Assembly: GCF_030056795.1 (NCBI RefSeq)
Contig: NZ_JASHKQ010000001.1
Location: 1-64,000 of the forward strand
Direction: 5' to 3'
Length of the DNA: 64,000 nucleotides
From: Rhodococcus sp. IEGM 1381
Lineage (GTDB): Bacteria > Actinomycetota > Actinomycetes > Mycobacteriales > Mycobacteriaceae
In this document: in pieces, positions 15,896-24,082 of the stretch
How positions within the stretch are numbered: position 1 is the stretch's first letter
Layout of the letters: each line of letters starts with the position of its first letter
The notes under the pieces: model-generated
The model's input: only the letters and a program-made list of their open reading frames with translations
The model's database searches: none
What the model was told of the DNA's origin: nothing
Translations under genes and position numbers: made by a program

Positions 15896-17068
15896 GTGGC
15901 CGAGAGCGCCCTTGCCCTCACCGAGCTGGGCGCAGTGTTCTTCGTTCTCGGACTTCTCGCTCGTCTTGCGGGGCGAATCGGTGTCTCCCCCATCCCGTTC
16001 TATCTGCTCGGCGGTCTCGCATTCGGCAACGGCGGCATAATTGACCTCGGCGGCATCGGCGAGTTCAGTGAGATCGCCAGCGAAATCGGCGTCATCCTGT
16101 TGCTGCTTCTGCTCGGACTCGAATATACCGCCGCCGAACTCGTCACCGGGCTCCGTCGATCCTGGATGGCCGGGCTGGTGGACATCGCACTGAACTTCGC
16201 CCCTGGTGCAGTGGTCGCGTTGCTCCTCGGCTGGGGCGGAGTCGGAGCGCTCGTGATGGGCGGCGTCACCTACATCTCGTCGTCGGGCATCATCGCCAAA
16301 GTGCTCACCGATCTGGGCCGACTCGGAAACCGCGAAACTCCCGTCGTGCTGTCCATCCTGGTGTTCGAGGACCTGGCGATGGCCATCTACCTGCCGATCC
16401 TCACCGCAGTACTGAGCGGAGTGAGCTTCCTCGGCGGTCTGGAAGCCCTCGGAATCTCACTGTTGGTCATCACCTTCGTGCTCGTGGTCGCGCTGCGCTA
16501 CGGCAGATTCGTCTCCGCCATCGTCGACAGTCCCGACCGCGAGGTCGTCCTGCTCAAAGTCCTCGGGTCGGCTCTGCTGGTCGCAGGCATCGCGTCGGAA
16601 CTGCAGGTCTCCGCAGCTGTCGGTGCATTCCTGCTCGGCATCGCGATCTCCGGGTCGACGGCCGACAACGCCACCCGCATTCTCGAACCACTCCGCGACC
16701 TGTTCGCGGCGATGTTCTTCGTGGTGTTCGGGCTCGGCACCGACCCGGCAACCATTCCACCGGTACTGGGCTGGGCGGTCGTGCTCGCGGTCACGACGAC
16801 AGCCACGAAGGTCGCGACCGGCTGGTGGGCGGCGGGGCGTCAGGGAATCGGGAGACCGGGCCGACTACGCGCGGGTGCGGCGCTGGTGGCGCGCGGAGAA
16901 TTCTCCATCGTCATCGCCGGGCTCGCCGTGGCCGCAGGCGCGGTGGAGGGTGAACTGGCGGCTCTGGCGACGGCGTACGTGCTGCTGATGGCCATCCTGG
17001 GACCGATCGCCGCCCGCGTGGTGGAACCGGTCGCGAAGGTCCTGCTTCGCACCAAGCCCGCGGTGTGA
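15896..17068 (+). CDS. CPA2-family cation/proton antiporter (KhtU/KefB-like)
   Basis: A 390-residue integral membrane protein with about 12 hydrophobic segments and the Na+/H+ exchanger (KefB-like) pattern. Visible motifs are LLGGLAFGNGGIIDLGGIGEFSEIASEIGVILLLLLLGLEYT early on, SILVFEDLAMAIYLPIL in the middle (acidic pair for ion binding), and FLLGIAISGSTADNA. It ends with the TM domain and has no TrkA-N domain, so regulation falls to the adjacent KhtT-like subunit. The start is a GTG at 15896. It probably exchanges K+ or Na+ for H+. Confidence 0.9.
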   Translation: MAESALALTELGAVFFVLGLLARLAGRIGVSPIPFYLLGGLAFGNGGIIDLGGIGEFSEIASEIGVILLLLLLGLEYTAAELVTGLRRSWMAGLVDIALNFAPGAVVALLLGWGGVGALVMGGVTYISSSGIIAKVLTDLGRLGNRETPVVLSILVFEDLAMAIYLPILTAVLSGVSFLGGLEALGISLLVITFVLVVALRYGRFVSAIVDSPDREVVLLKVLGSALLVAGIASELQVSAAVGAFLLGIAISGSTADNATRILEPLRDLFAAMFFVVFGLGTDPATIPPVLGWAVVLAVTTTATKVATGWWAAGRQGIGRPGRLRAGAALVARGEFSIVIAGLAVAAGAVEGELAALATAYVLLMAILGPIAARVVEPVAKVLLRTKPAV

Positions 17069-17081
17069 TTGGCTTTTCGAC

Positions 17082-17738
17082 ATGGCAGAGAAGCGGACGG
17101 CTCTGAGGCGACGGCCGCAGTTGTCCGAGGAGGTGGCCAGCCACGTCCGGCACCGAGTGATGTCCGGCGAAGTGAGCCCGGGAGACTTCATTCGACTCGA
17201 CGAGACCGCCGCCGAACTCGGGGTGAGCGTCACCCCGGTTCGCGAAGCCCTACTGACGTTGCGGGGTGAGGGCATAGTCGAACTGGTTCCGCATCGGGGG
17301 TACGTGGTGTCGCCGCTGACACCGAACGACATCGTCGACATCTTCTGGTTGCAGGGACGGATCGCCGTCGAACTGGTGCGCCGGGCGGCACCGAAGATCA
17401 CCGAGACCGAACTGGACCAGCTCGCGGAACTCACCGCAGCGCTGTCGACTGCCGTCGAGAACGGCCGGGCCGAGGACGTCGAGAACATCGAATTCGAGTT
17501 CCATCGTGTGCTGAACCGACTGGCCGACTCGGCCAAGCTGGCATGGTTTCTCAACAACGCCACCCGCTACACCCCCACCCGCCTGTACGCGACCGACCGC
17601 GAGTGGGGACGGGCAGCAGTGCGCAACCACGAGGAGCTCATCGAGGCTCTGGTTCGAAACGACATCGACGCCGCCTGCGAATTGATGAAGCAACAATTCA
17701 CAGACGGCGCCGAGAGGTTGATCGCGCATCGCGGGTGA
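17082..17738 (+). CDS. GntR family (FadR/FCD subfamily) regulator 2
   Basis: A 218-residue GntR regulator, equal in length to regulator 1 (10395-11051) and similar throughout. The winged helix contains PQLSEEVASHVRHRVMSGEVSPGDFIRLDETAAELGVSVTPVREALLTLRGEGIVELVPHRGYVVSPL. The FCD domain contains FEFHRVLNRLAD, KLAWFLNNATRYTPTRLYAT and RNHEEL. It begins 13 nt after the antiporter stop and may be read through from it, but no local operator is evident. Because it is a paralogue of regulator 1, it may share DNA targets. Convergent fadB lies just downstream. Confidence 0.9.
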   Translation: MAEKRTALRRRPQLSEEVASHVRHRVMSGEVSPGDFIRLDETAAELGVSVTPVREALLTLRGEGIVELVPHRGYVVSPLTPNDIVDIFWLQGRIAVELVRRAAPKITETELDQLAELTAALSTAVENGRAEDVENIEFEFHRVLNRLADSAKLAWFLNNATRYTPTRLYATDREWGRAAVRNHEELIEALVRNDIDAACELMKQQFTDGAERLIAHRG

Positions 17739-17747
17739 GCGCTACGC

Positions 17748-17795
17748 GCAGTGGTGTGATTAGGTGCCACCCACGGCGCTCAACCACACCACTGC
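17748..17795. terminator. Hairpin between convergent gntR and fadB
   Basis: GCAGTGGTGTG (17748-17758) and CACACCACTGC (17785-17795) form a perfect 11-bp inverted repeat with a 26-nt loop in the 64-bp gap between two convergent stop codons. It most simply acts as a bidirectional terminator. Confidence 0.6.
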
Positions 17796-17802
17796 CTTGG
17801 CA

Positions 17803-19938
17803 CTACCGCAGCGACGCGGGAACCTGGAAGCGATCGCCGTACTTCTTGGCCAATTCGTCTGCACGAGTGACGAATCCGGCCTGTCCACCCGGGTAGCCGA
17901 CGACGTACTGGTGCACGCCGCCCGTCCAAGCCGGGAAGCCGATGCCGAAGATCGAGCCGATGTTGGCGTCGGCGGTGGTGTTCAGGACACCCTCGTCGAA
18001 GCACTTCTGCGTCTCGATGGCCTCGATGAACAGCATGCGCTCCTTGAGGTCCTCGAACGGAATGTCCGCCGAACCCGACTTGAACGCGTCACGCAATCCG
18101 GGCCACAGGCCGGCGCGCTTGCCGTCGGAGTACTCGTAGAAGCCCGCGCCCTTGGCCTTCGACGGACGCTCGAACTCGTCGACCATCTTGTCGATGACCT
18201 CACCGGCCGGGTCCTCGGGCGGAGTTCCGCCTGCGGCCTTGACGGCATCGTAGGTTTCCTTGCGGATCTTCTGCATCAGGTTGAGCGTGAGCTCGTCCGA
18301 AAGCTGCAGTGGCGCAGCCGGGTAACCGGCCTGCAGACCGGCCTGCTCGATGGTCGACGGCTCGACGCCCTCGCCCAGCATCGCGATGGCCTCGTTGATG
18401 AACGTGCCGATGACGCGCGAGGTGAAGAAGCCGCGACTGTCGTTGACGACGATCGGGGTCTTCTTGATGATCTGCACCAGGTCGAATGCCTTGGCCAAGG
18501 CCGCATCCGACGTCTTCTCGCCGCGGATGATCTCCACCAGCGGCATCTTGTCGACGGGTGAGAAGAAGTGGATTCCGATGAAGTCTTCCTGACGCTTGAT
18601 GCCCTGAGCCAAGCTCGTGATGGGCAGCGTCGAGGTGTTGGATCCGAGGAGCGCCGTCGGATCGACGAGATCCTCGATCTCCTGGAACACCTTCTGCTTC
18701 AACTCTTCCGACTCGAAGACGGCCTCGATGACGAGGTCAGCGCCTTCGACGTCCTTGGCATCGGCCGTCGGATGGATGCGTGCGAGCAGCGCGTCCGACT
18801 TCTCCTGGGTGGTCTTGCCACGCGAAAGTGCCTTGGCCTCGATGGCCTCGGAGTACGCCTTGCCCTTTTGTGCCGATTCGAGGGCAACGTCCTTGAGCAC
18901 CACGTCGATTCCGGCCTTGGCGCACACGTAGGCAATGCCTGCACCCATCATGCCTGCGCCGAGGACCGCGACCTTGGTGAAGGTGGTCTTCTCGATGCCG
19001 TCGGGGCGAGACTTGCCGGCGTTGATGGCCTGCAGGTCGAAGAAGAACGCCTGAATCATGTTCTTGGACACCAGTCCGGTGACCAGTTCGGTGAAGTACC
19101 GCGACTCGATGGTGGACGCATTGTCGAAATCGACCTGTGCACCCTCGACGGCCGCGGCGAGAATGGCTCGCGGAGCCGGCATCGGTGCGCCCTTGATCTG
19201 CTTACGCAGGTTGGACGGGAACGCAGGCAGGATTTGAGCGAGCTTCGGATTCGACGGCGTACCGCCGGGAATCTTGTAGCCCTTGACGTCCCACGGTGCG
19301 ACGCCACCCTCGGGGTTGGCCTTGATCCACGCCTTGGCGGAGGGCACCAATTCCTCGATGCTGCCGACCAATTCGTGAATCAGACCGATCTCGAGGGCCT
19401 TGTCCGGACGGAACCGGGTGCCCTGCGCGAGGACGGACATGAAGGCGGTCTGGATGCCGAGCAGTCGCGTCACACGAGTGACACCGCCGCCACCGGGGAG
19501 CAGTCCGAGCGAAACCTCGGGCAGACCGATCTGCACACCGGAGACGTTCGCCGCGATGCGGTGATGCGTCGCCAGTGCGATTTCGAGTCCGCCGCCGAGC
19601 GCCGCACCGTTGATGGCGGACACGACCGGCTTGCCGAGCTTCTCGATGCGCCGCAGCTGTCCCTTGACTTCCTGGACCTCGTCGAACACCCGCTGAGCGT
19701 CCTCGGGCTGGGCGGAGATGAGGGTGTGCAGATCGCCGCCGGCGAAGAACGTCTTCTTGGCGGAAGTGATCACGACGCCGGTGATGGACTCGACCTCGGC
19801 TTCGAGGCGGTCGACGGTGGCACCCATCGAGTCCTTGTACAGCTGGTTCATCGTGTTGGCGCCCTGGTTGGGGTCGTCCATCGTCAGAACGACGATACCG
19901 TCGGCGTCCTGGTCCCACTGGATCATGTTGTCAGACAT
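17803..19938 (-). CDS. fadB: Fatty acid oxidation complex alpha subunit (enoyl-CoA hydratase/3-hydroxyacyl-CoA dehydrogenase)
   Basis: A 711-residue bifunctional beta-oxidation enzyme. The N-terminal crotonase domain (about 1-190) hydrates trans-2-enoyl-CoA; SAKKTFFAGGDLH and INGAALGGGLEIALATHHRIA form its oxyanion hole and active site. The NAD-binding Rossmann motif KVAVLGAGMMGAGIAY (about 325-340) starts the 3-hydroxyacyl-CoA dehydrogenase. The catalytic His is in GIHFFSPVDKMPLVEI, and two C-terminal HAD domains follow. The gene lies 9 nt after fadA, so they form the fadAB operon for long-chain fatty acids. Confidence 0.95.
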   Translation of the reverse strand: MSDNMIQWDQDADGIVVLTMDDPNQGANTMNQLYKDSMGATVDRLEAEVESITGVVITSAKKTFFAGGDLHTLISAQPEDAQRVFDEVQEVKGQLRRIEKLGKPVVSAINGAALGGGLEIALATHHRIAANVSGVQIGLPEVSLGLLPGGGGVTRVTRLLGIQTAFMSVLAQGTRFRPDKALEIGLIHELVGSIEELVPSAKAWIKANPEGGVAPWDVKGYKIPGGTPSNPKLAQILPAFPSNLRKQIKGAPMPAPRAILAAAVEGAQVDFDNASTIESRYFTELVTGLVSKNMIQAFFFDLQAINAGKSRPDGIEKTTFTKVAVLGAGMMGAGIAYVCAKAGIDVVLKDVALESAQKGKAYSEAIEAKALSRGKTTQEKSDALLARIHPTADAKDVEGADLVIEAVFESEELKQKVFQEIEDLVDPTALLGSNTSTLPITSLAQGIKRQEDFIGIHFFSPVDKMPLVEIIRGEKTSDAALAKAFDLVQIIKKTPIVVNDSRGFFTSRVIGTFINEAIAMLGEGVEPSTIEQAGLQAGYPAAPLQLSDELTLNLMQKIRKETYDAVKAAGGTPPEDPAGEVIDKMVDEFERPSKAKGAGFYEYSDGKRAGLWPGLRDAFKSGSADIPFEDLKERMLFIEAIETQKCFDEGVLNTTADANIGSIFGIGFPAWTGGVHQYVVGYPGGQAGFVTRADELAKKYGDRFQVPASLR

Positions 19939-19947
19939 CGTTATTCC

Positions 19948-21159
19948 TCAGACTCGCTCGATGATGGTTGCGACGCCCATGCCGCCGCCGATGCACAGGG
20001 TGATCAAGGCGTATCGGCCGCCGCGGCGCTCGAGCTCGTCGAGCACGGTGCCGGTGATCATCGCTCCGGTAGCGCCCAGCGGGTGGCCCATGGCGATGGC
20101 ACCGCCGTTGACGTTGAGCTTCTCGTTCGGGATCTTCAGATCCTTCTGGAAACGCAGCACGACGGAAGCGAACGCCTCGTTGAGCTCGAACAGATCGATG
20201 TCGTCGACGGTCAGGCCCGCGGTCGCGAGGGCCTTCTTCGACGCCGGGGTCGGCCCGGTCAGCATGATGGTCGTATCGGCACCACTGGTCGCGGTCGCGA
20301 CGACGCGTGCTCGCGGCACCATGTTCAGATCCTTGCCGGCCTGTTCGCTGCCGACGAGGACGAGAGCTGCGCCGTCGACGATGCCCGAGCTGTTACCGCC
20401 GGTGTGGACGTGCTCGATCTTCTCGATCCAGTGGTACTTCTGCAGCGCGACGTCGTCGAACCCGCCCATGGCCGCGATGCCGGTGAACGCCGGATTCAGC
20501 TTGCCGAGCGATTCGACGGTGCTGCCCGGACGCATGTGCTCGTCCTGATCGAGGATCAGCAGACCGTTCTGGTCGGTCACCGGAACGACGGACTTCGCGA
20601 AGTAGCCACCCGACCATGCTGCCGCGGCGCGCTCCTGAGACTGAGCGGCATACGCGTCGACGTCCTCGCGGCTGAAGCCCTCGATCGTCGCGATGAGGTC
20701 GGCACCGATGCCCTGCGGGGCGAAGTAGGTGTCGTAGTTGGTGGCGGGGTCCAAGGCCCACGCGCCGCCGTCACTGCCCATCGGTACACGCGACATCGAC
20801 TCGACGCCGCCGGCGACGACCAGTTCGTCCCAGCCCGAGCGAACCTTCTGCGCAGCAAGGTTCACTGCTTCGAGACCTGACGCGCAGAAGCGGTTGAGCT
20901 GGAAGCCGCCGACGGTGTCGGGCATCTTCGCAGCGAGCACTGCCGCGCGCGCGATATCGCCACCCTGATCCCCGACGGGTGAGACCACTCCGAGGATGAG
21001 ATCGGAGATTCGGTTCTCGTCCATGTCGGGGAAACGTCGACGGAGCTCGTCGATCAGGCCGGTCACCAGGGAAATCGGCTTCACCGAATGCAGGGAGCCG
21101 TTCTTTCCCTTGCCTCGGGGAGTCCTGATGGCCTCGTAAATGAATGCCTCTGTAGTCAC
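19948..21159 (-). CDS. fadA: Acetyl-CoA C-acyltransferase (3-ketoacyl-CoA thiolase)
   Basis: A 403-residue thiolase that cleaves 3-ketoacyl-CoA in the last beta-oxidation step and pairs with the adjacent fadB. The catalytic residues are visible: Cys92 in [13 protein letters not shown], the His of [18 protein letters not shown] (about 360) and the second Cys in LCIGGGMG. The start was placed at GTG 21159 (protein begins with [17 protein letters not shown]) because a GGAAGGAA site lies 7-8 nt upstream and homologues begin here. Codons further upstream are judged non-coding. Confidence 0.95.
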   Translation of the reverse strand: MTTEAFIYEAIRTPRGKGKNGSLHSVKPISLVTGLIDELRRRFPDMDENRISDLILGVVSPVGDQGGDIARAAVLAAKMPDTVGGFQLNRFCASGLEAVNLAAQKVRSGWDELVVAGGVESMSRVPMGSDGGAWALDPATNYDTYFAPQGIGADLIATIEGFSREDVDAYAAQSQERAAAAWSGGYFAKSVVPVTDQNGLLILDQDEHMRPGSTVESLGKLNPAFTGIAAMGGFDDVALQKYHWIEKIEHVHTGGNSSGIVDGAALVLVGSEQAGKDLNMVPRARVVATATSGADTTIMLTGPTPASKKALATAGLTVDDIDLFELNEAFASVVLRFQKDLKIPNEKLNVNGGAIAMGHPLGATGAMITGTVLDELERRGGRYALITLCIGGGMGVATIIERV

Positions 21160-21393
21160 AGCGCGCAGTTCCTTCCAGATACTCGATCTTCTCGCGGTCG
21201 CCGTCGCGGCCGACCGCATCGGTGCGAGGCCATGGAAGACCTCAGCTCATGCCACATTAGGGCCGCGAGAAGATCCGGCGTAAGGACCGAAACGAGCGTT
21301 GTGCATGACCCGACGCTCCGGTTCAGGTTTGAAAGACCTGTACGTGGGACACTCCAAAAGACCAGATCTACCGAACGTGGAAGAAGACCGACC

Positions 21394-21630
21394 ATGGAAA
21401 CCGACAACGAATTGACCGTGGGTTCGCGCGTCAAGGTACACATTCACACCCCCGGCACCGACGAGAACGCCGGGCGGGACGCCTACGAAACGGGTGCCAT
21501 CGTCGAGGATTTCGGCGTACAGGCAGCCGACACCACATCGCGACAGTGGGCAGTGGCCAGGCGCTGGGCCGTGGCACTGGACAGCGGGCGACTGGTATTC
21601 GCCGACAACGACGAGCTCACAATCGGCTGA
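21394..21630 (+). CDS. Small conserved-looking hypothetical protein
   Basis: A 78-residue acidic protein with no family I recognise. It has a beta-rich look: LTVGSRVKVHIHTPGTDEN, YETGAIVEDFGVQ, then RQWAVARRWAVALDSGRLVFADNDELTIG. That suggests a small SH3-like or barrel fold. ATG 21394 is preceded by a weak GGAAGAAGA purine run. The gene is convergent with dnaX, whose stop begins 3 nt downstream, and divergent from fadA. The coding bias looks genuine; the function is unknown. Confidence 0.6.
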   Translation: METDNELTVGSRVKVHIHTPGTDENAGRDAYETGAIVEDFGVQAADTTSRQWAVARRWAVALDSGRLVFADNDELTIG

Positions 21631-21632
21631 CG

Positions 21633-24038
21633 TCAGATCTCTTTGAGCGGTACTGCTCCCAGTTCACTGACCAACAGTTCCATCGCCACCGTTTCCGGGT
21701 CACGGCGAATCGTCGGGTCCGCAGGCTCGGCCGCAGCCTTGAGCAGCTCTTCTTCGTCCTCCGGCGTCTCCGGTGGCGGTGGGCCTACCGGCTCCGGCTC
21801 GTCGGGATAATCCGGTGCCTCGGGTATCGGTATGTCGGCGTCGCCGGTCGATCCATCGCCCGCTGATCCGAAACCGTCCGACGTGGGACGGGAAGCCCCT
21901 GCCTGGCTCGGCCTCGAGAACTTCGGCAGCGACGCGGGTTTCGCTGCCGGATCATCTTTTTTTGCTGATGACTGTTCCGGTGGGGCCGCCGCCCCGACCA
22001 GACACACCACCGACCACTCCACCCCGAACACATCACGCAGGGCGTCGCGAATGACGTCGGCGTTGCGCGGTTCCTCGAGCCGTTTGGCCAGCGGTGCCGA
22101 ATCGTGGCCGAGTGTGATGGTGCCGTTCTCGACGGTGCGCACCGAAGCGCCGGAGAGCATCACCTCGACGGTCCTGCTCCGGTCTCGCACCTTGGTGCGC
22201 ACCTCGGACCACACCGCGCGCACCGCAGCCGCGTCGGGCTCGTTCGATGCAGCAGCAGGGGCCGCCGCAGGTTCCGGTTCCGACTCGAAGACGGCTTCCG
22301 GCTCGGGGCCGTAGTCGTCCTCCGGCTCCGGGGGAAAATCCTCGTGCGGCACGGAGGCAGCTGGACTGTCGTTCTGCTGCGCTGCAACGGAATCCGACGG
22401 CGTCGCCGAGGGCGCCGACTCCGGCTCCGCCGCAGGATTGGGTGTCGAATCAGGCTCGGGTGCTGCTGCCGGTTCGGGTGCTGCTGCCGGCTCGGGTTCC
22501 GCGACGGGCTCGGGGGTCGGAGCAGGCTCGGGTGTCGCGACAGGTTCCGGAGCGGGAGCGGCAGGCACCGGTTCCACAACGGGCTCGGGTGCCGCAACAG
22601 GGGTGGAGGTGGGAGCCGCCGGCGCCGGTGTCGGTGCCGACACGGGTGTCGGTGCCGAAACGGGTGTCGGTGCCGACACGGGTGTCGCTTCGGCAGCCGG
22701 AGGCCGTTGGGACGGTCGCTGGAACTTGCTCGCTGGGGCCGAACTCGGCGGGGTGACACTCGACGGTGCCGAGTTCGACTGCCCCGAAACGAACGCGGAC
22801 GGCTCCTCGGCGGCGTGCACCTGCGGTCGGGTCGGATCCGCAGCTGCCTGCGCGACGGCTGCCTGCTCCCCTGCCGGGAGGGTGACATCGAGTCGACGTT
22901 CCACACGTTCGAGTCGTTGCAGCACAGCCGATTCCGCGTCGGAGGCCGAGGGCAGCAGCATCCGGGCGCACATCACTTCGAGTAGCAGACGCGGCGCTGT
23001 GGCACCGCGCATCTCACCGAGGCCCGAGTGCACGATCTCGGCGTAGCGAGTGAGCGTCGCCGAGCCGAGCAGATCTGCCTCGTCACGGAGTCGTTCGAGG
23101 ACGTCGCCCGGCACGTCGACCAGCCCGCGCTCACCGGCGTCGGGCACGGCTTTCATCAGGATCAGATCTCGCATGCGATCGAGGAGGTCGATGGCGAAGC
23201 GACGTGGGTCGTGGCCCGCGTCCATCACCTTGTCGACGGTGCCGAACAGTGCGCCACCGTCTCCGGCGGCCAACGCGTCGACGGCCTCGTCGATGAGTGC
23301 AACATCGGTGACGCCGAGCAGCGAGAGTGCCCGCGGGTACGTGACGCCCTCGGGTCCGGCTCCGGCCAGCAGCTGATCCATGACGCTGAGCGAGTCACGG
23401 GGCGAGCCGCCGCCTGCGCGGATGACCAACGGATAGACCGCATCCTCGACCGGGACCTGTTCCTGGCCGCAGATCTTCTCCAGCAGAACGCGCATCGTCG
23501 ACGGCGCGAGCAGCCGGAAGGGGTAATGGTGGGTACGCGAGCGGATGGTGGGGAGCACCTTCTCGGGCTCGGTGGTCGCGAAGATGAAGACCAGATGCTC
23601 CGGCGGTTCCTCGACGACCTTGAGCAGCGCGTTGAAGCCCGCCGGGGTCACCATGTGCGCCTCGTCGATGATGAAGATGACGTAGCGCGATTCGGCCGGG
23701 GCGTACACGGCTTTGTCGCGCAGATCTCGGGCATCGTCGACGCCACCGTGGCTGGCGGCGTCCATCTCGACGACGTCGAAGTTGCCGGGGCCACCGGGTG
23801 CGAGTGCAACGCAGGAGTTGCACACTCCGCACGGCGTCGACGTCGGCCCTTCCGCGCAGTTCAGCGATCGGGCAAGAATGCGCGCCGAGGAGGTCTTGCC
23901 GCAGCCACGCGGGCCGGAGAAGAGGTAGGCGTGGTTGATTCTGTTGGAATCGAGCGCCACACTGATCGGCTCGGTGACGTGCTCCTGACCGACGACTTCG
24001 GCGAACGTCGCAGGACGGTACTTCCGGTAGAGGGCCAC
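21633..24038 (-). CDS. dnaX: DNA polymerase III subunits gamma/tau
   Basis: An 801-residue clamp-loader ATPase of the replicative polymerase. The Walker A motif GPRGCGKT is at 42-49. Zinc-binding cysteines are at C61, C70, C73 and C76, and Walker B IFIIDEAH is at 121-128. A long Pro/Ala/Glu-rich linker (about residues 415-610) contains near-perfect repeats and separates the ATPase part from the C-terminal tau-like domain. The start is GTG 24038, giving the usual N-terminus ALYRKYRPATFAEVVGQEHV. The orthologous position in M. tuberculosis is Rv3721c. Confidence 0.97.
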   Translation of the reverse strand: MALYRKYRPATFAEVVGQEHVTEPISVALDSNRINHAYLFSGPRGCGKTSSARILARSLNCAEGPTSTPCGVCNSCVALAPGGPGNFDVVEMDAASHGGVDDARDLRDKAVYAPAESRYVIFIIDEAHMVTPAGFNALLKVVEEPPEHLVFIFATTEPEKVLPTIRSRTHHYPFRLLAPSTMRVLLEKICGQEQVPVEDAVYPLVIRAGGGSPRDSLSVMDQLLAGAGPEGVTYPRALSLLGVTDVALIDEAVDALAAGDGGALFGTVDKVMDAGHDPRRFAIDLLDRMRDLILMKAVPDAGERGLVDVPGDVLERLRDEADLLGSATLTRYAEIVHSGLGEMRGATAPRLLLEVMCARMLLPSASDAESAVLQRLERVERRLDVTLPAGEQAAVAQAAADPTRPQVHAAEEPSAFVSGQSNSAPSSVTPPSSAPASKFQRPSQRPPAAEATPVSAPTPVSAPTPVSAPTPAPAAPTSTPVAAPEPVVEPVPAAPAPEPVATPEPAPTPEPVAEPEPAAAPEPAAAPEPDSTPNPAAEPESAPSATPSDSVAAQQNDSPAASVPHEDFPPEPEDDYGPEPEAVFESEPEPAAAPAAASNEPDAAAVRAVWSEVRTKVRDRSRTVEVMLSGASVRTVENGTITLGHDSAPLAKRLEEPRNADVIRDALRDVFGVEWSVVCLVGAAAPPEQSSAKKDDPAAKPASLPKFSRPSQAGASRPTSDGFGSAGDGSTGDADIPIPEAPDYPDEPEPVGPPPPETPEDEEELLKAAAEPADPTIRRDPETVAMELLVSELGAVPLKEI
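22453..22686. repeat. dnaX: Short direct repeats inside the dnaX linker
   Basis: Two 18-bp repeat families lie in the DNA for the DnaX linker. One is GGYTCGGGTGCTGCTGCC at 22453-22470 and 22471-22488. The other is GGTGCCGAMACGGGTGTC, in three tandem units at 22633-22650, 22651-22668 and 22669-22686. On the coding strand they give Pro-Glu-Pro-Ala and Pro-Val-Ser-Ala-Pro-Thr units. All are whole multiples of three bases, so length changes keep the frame. Confidence 0.8.
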
Positions 24039-24082
24039 GCCCGAAAGGGTACCGGCGACCACGGACACACTTGCATCGCGCG

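Noticed and set aside
17764..20880. Long open frames on the plus strand (e.g. 18568-20880, 770 codons) over fadBA
   Set aside because: They are antisense to fadB and fadA, which carry full motifs. The antisense products are rich in Arg, Gly and Asp without any fold, a known effect of high GC.
22430..22900. Repeats in dnaX considered as a CRISPR array or minisatellite
   Set aside because: Units are 18 bp, directly adjacent, in frame and encode Ala/Pro linkers. There are no spacers and no cas genes.
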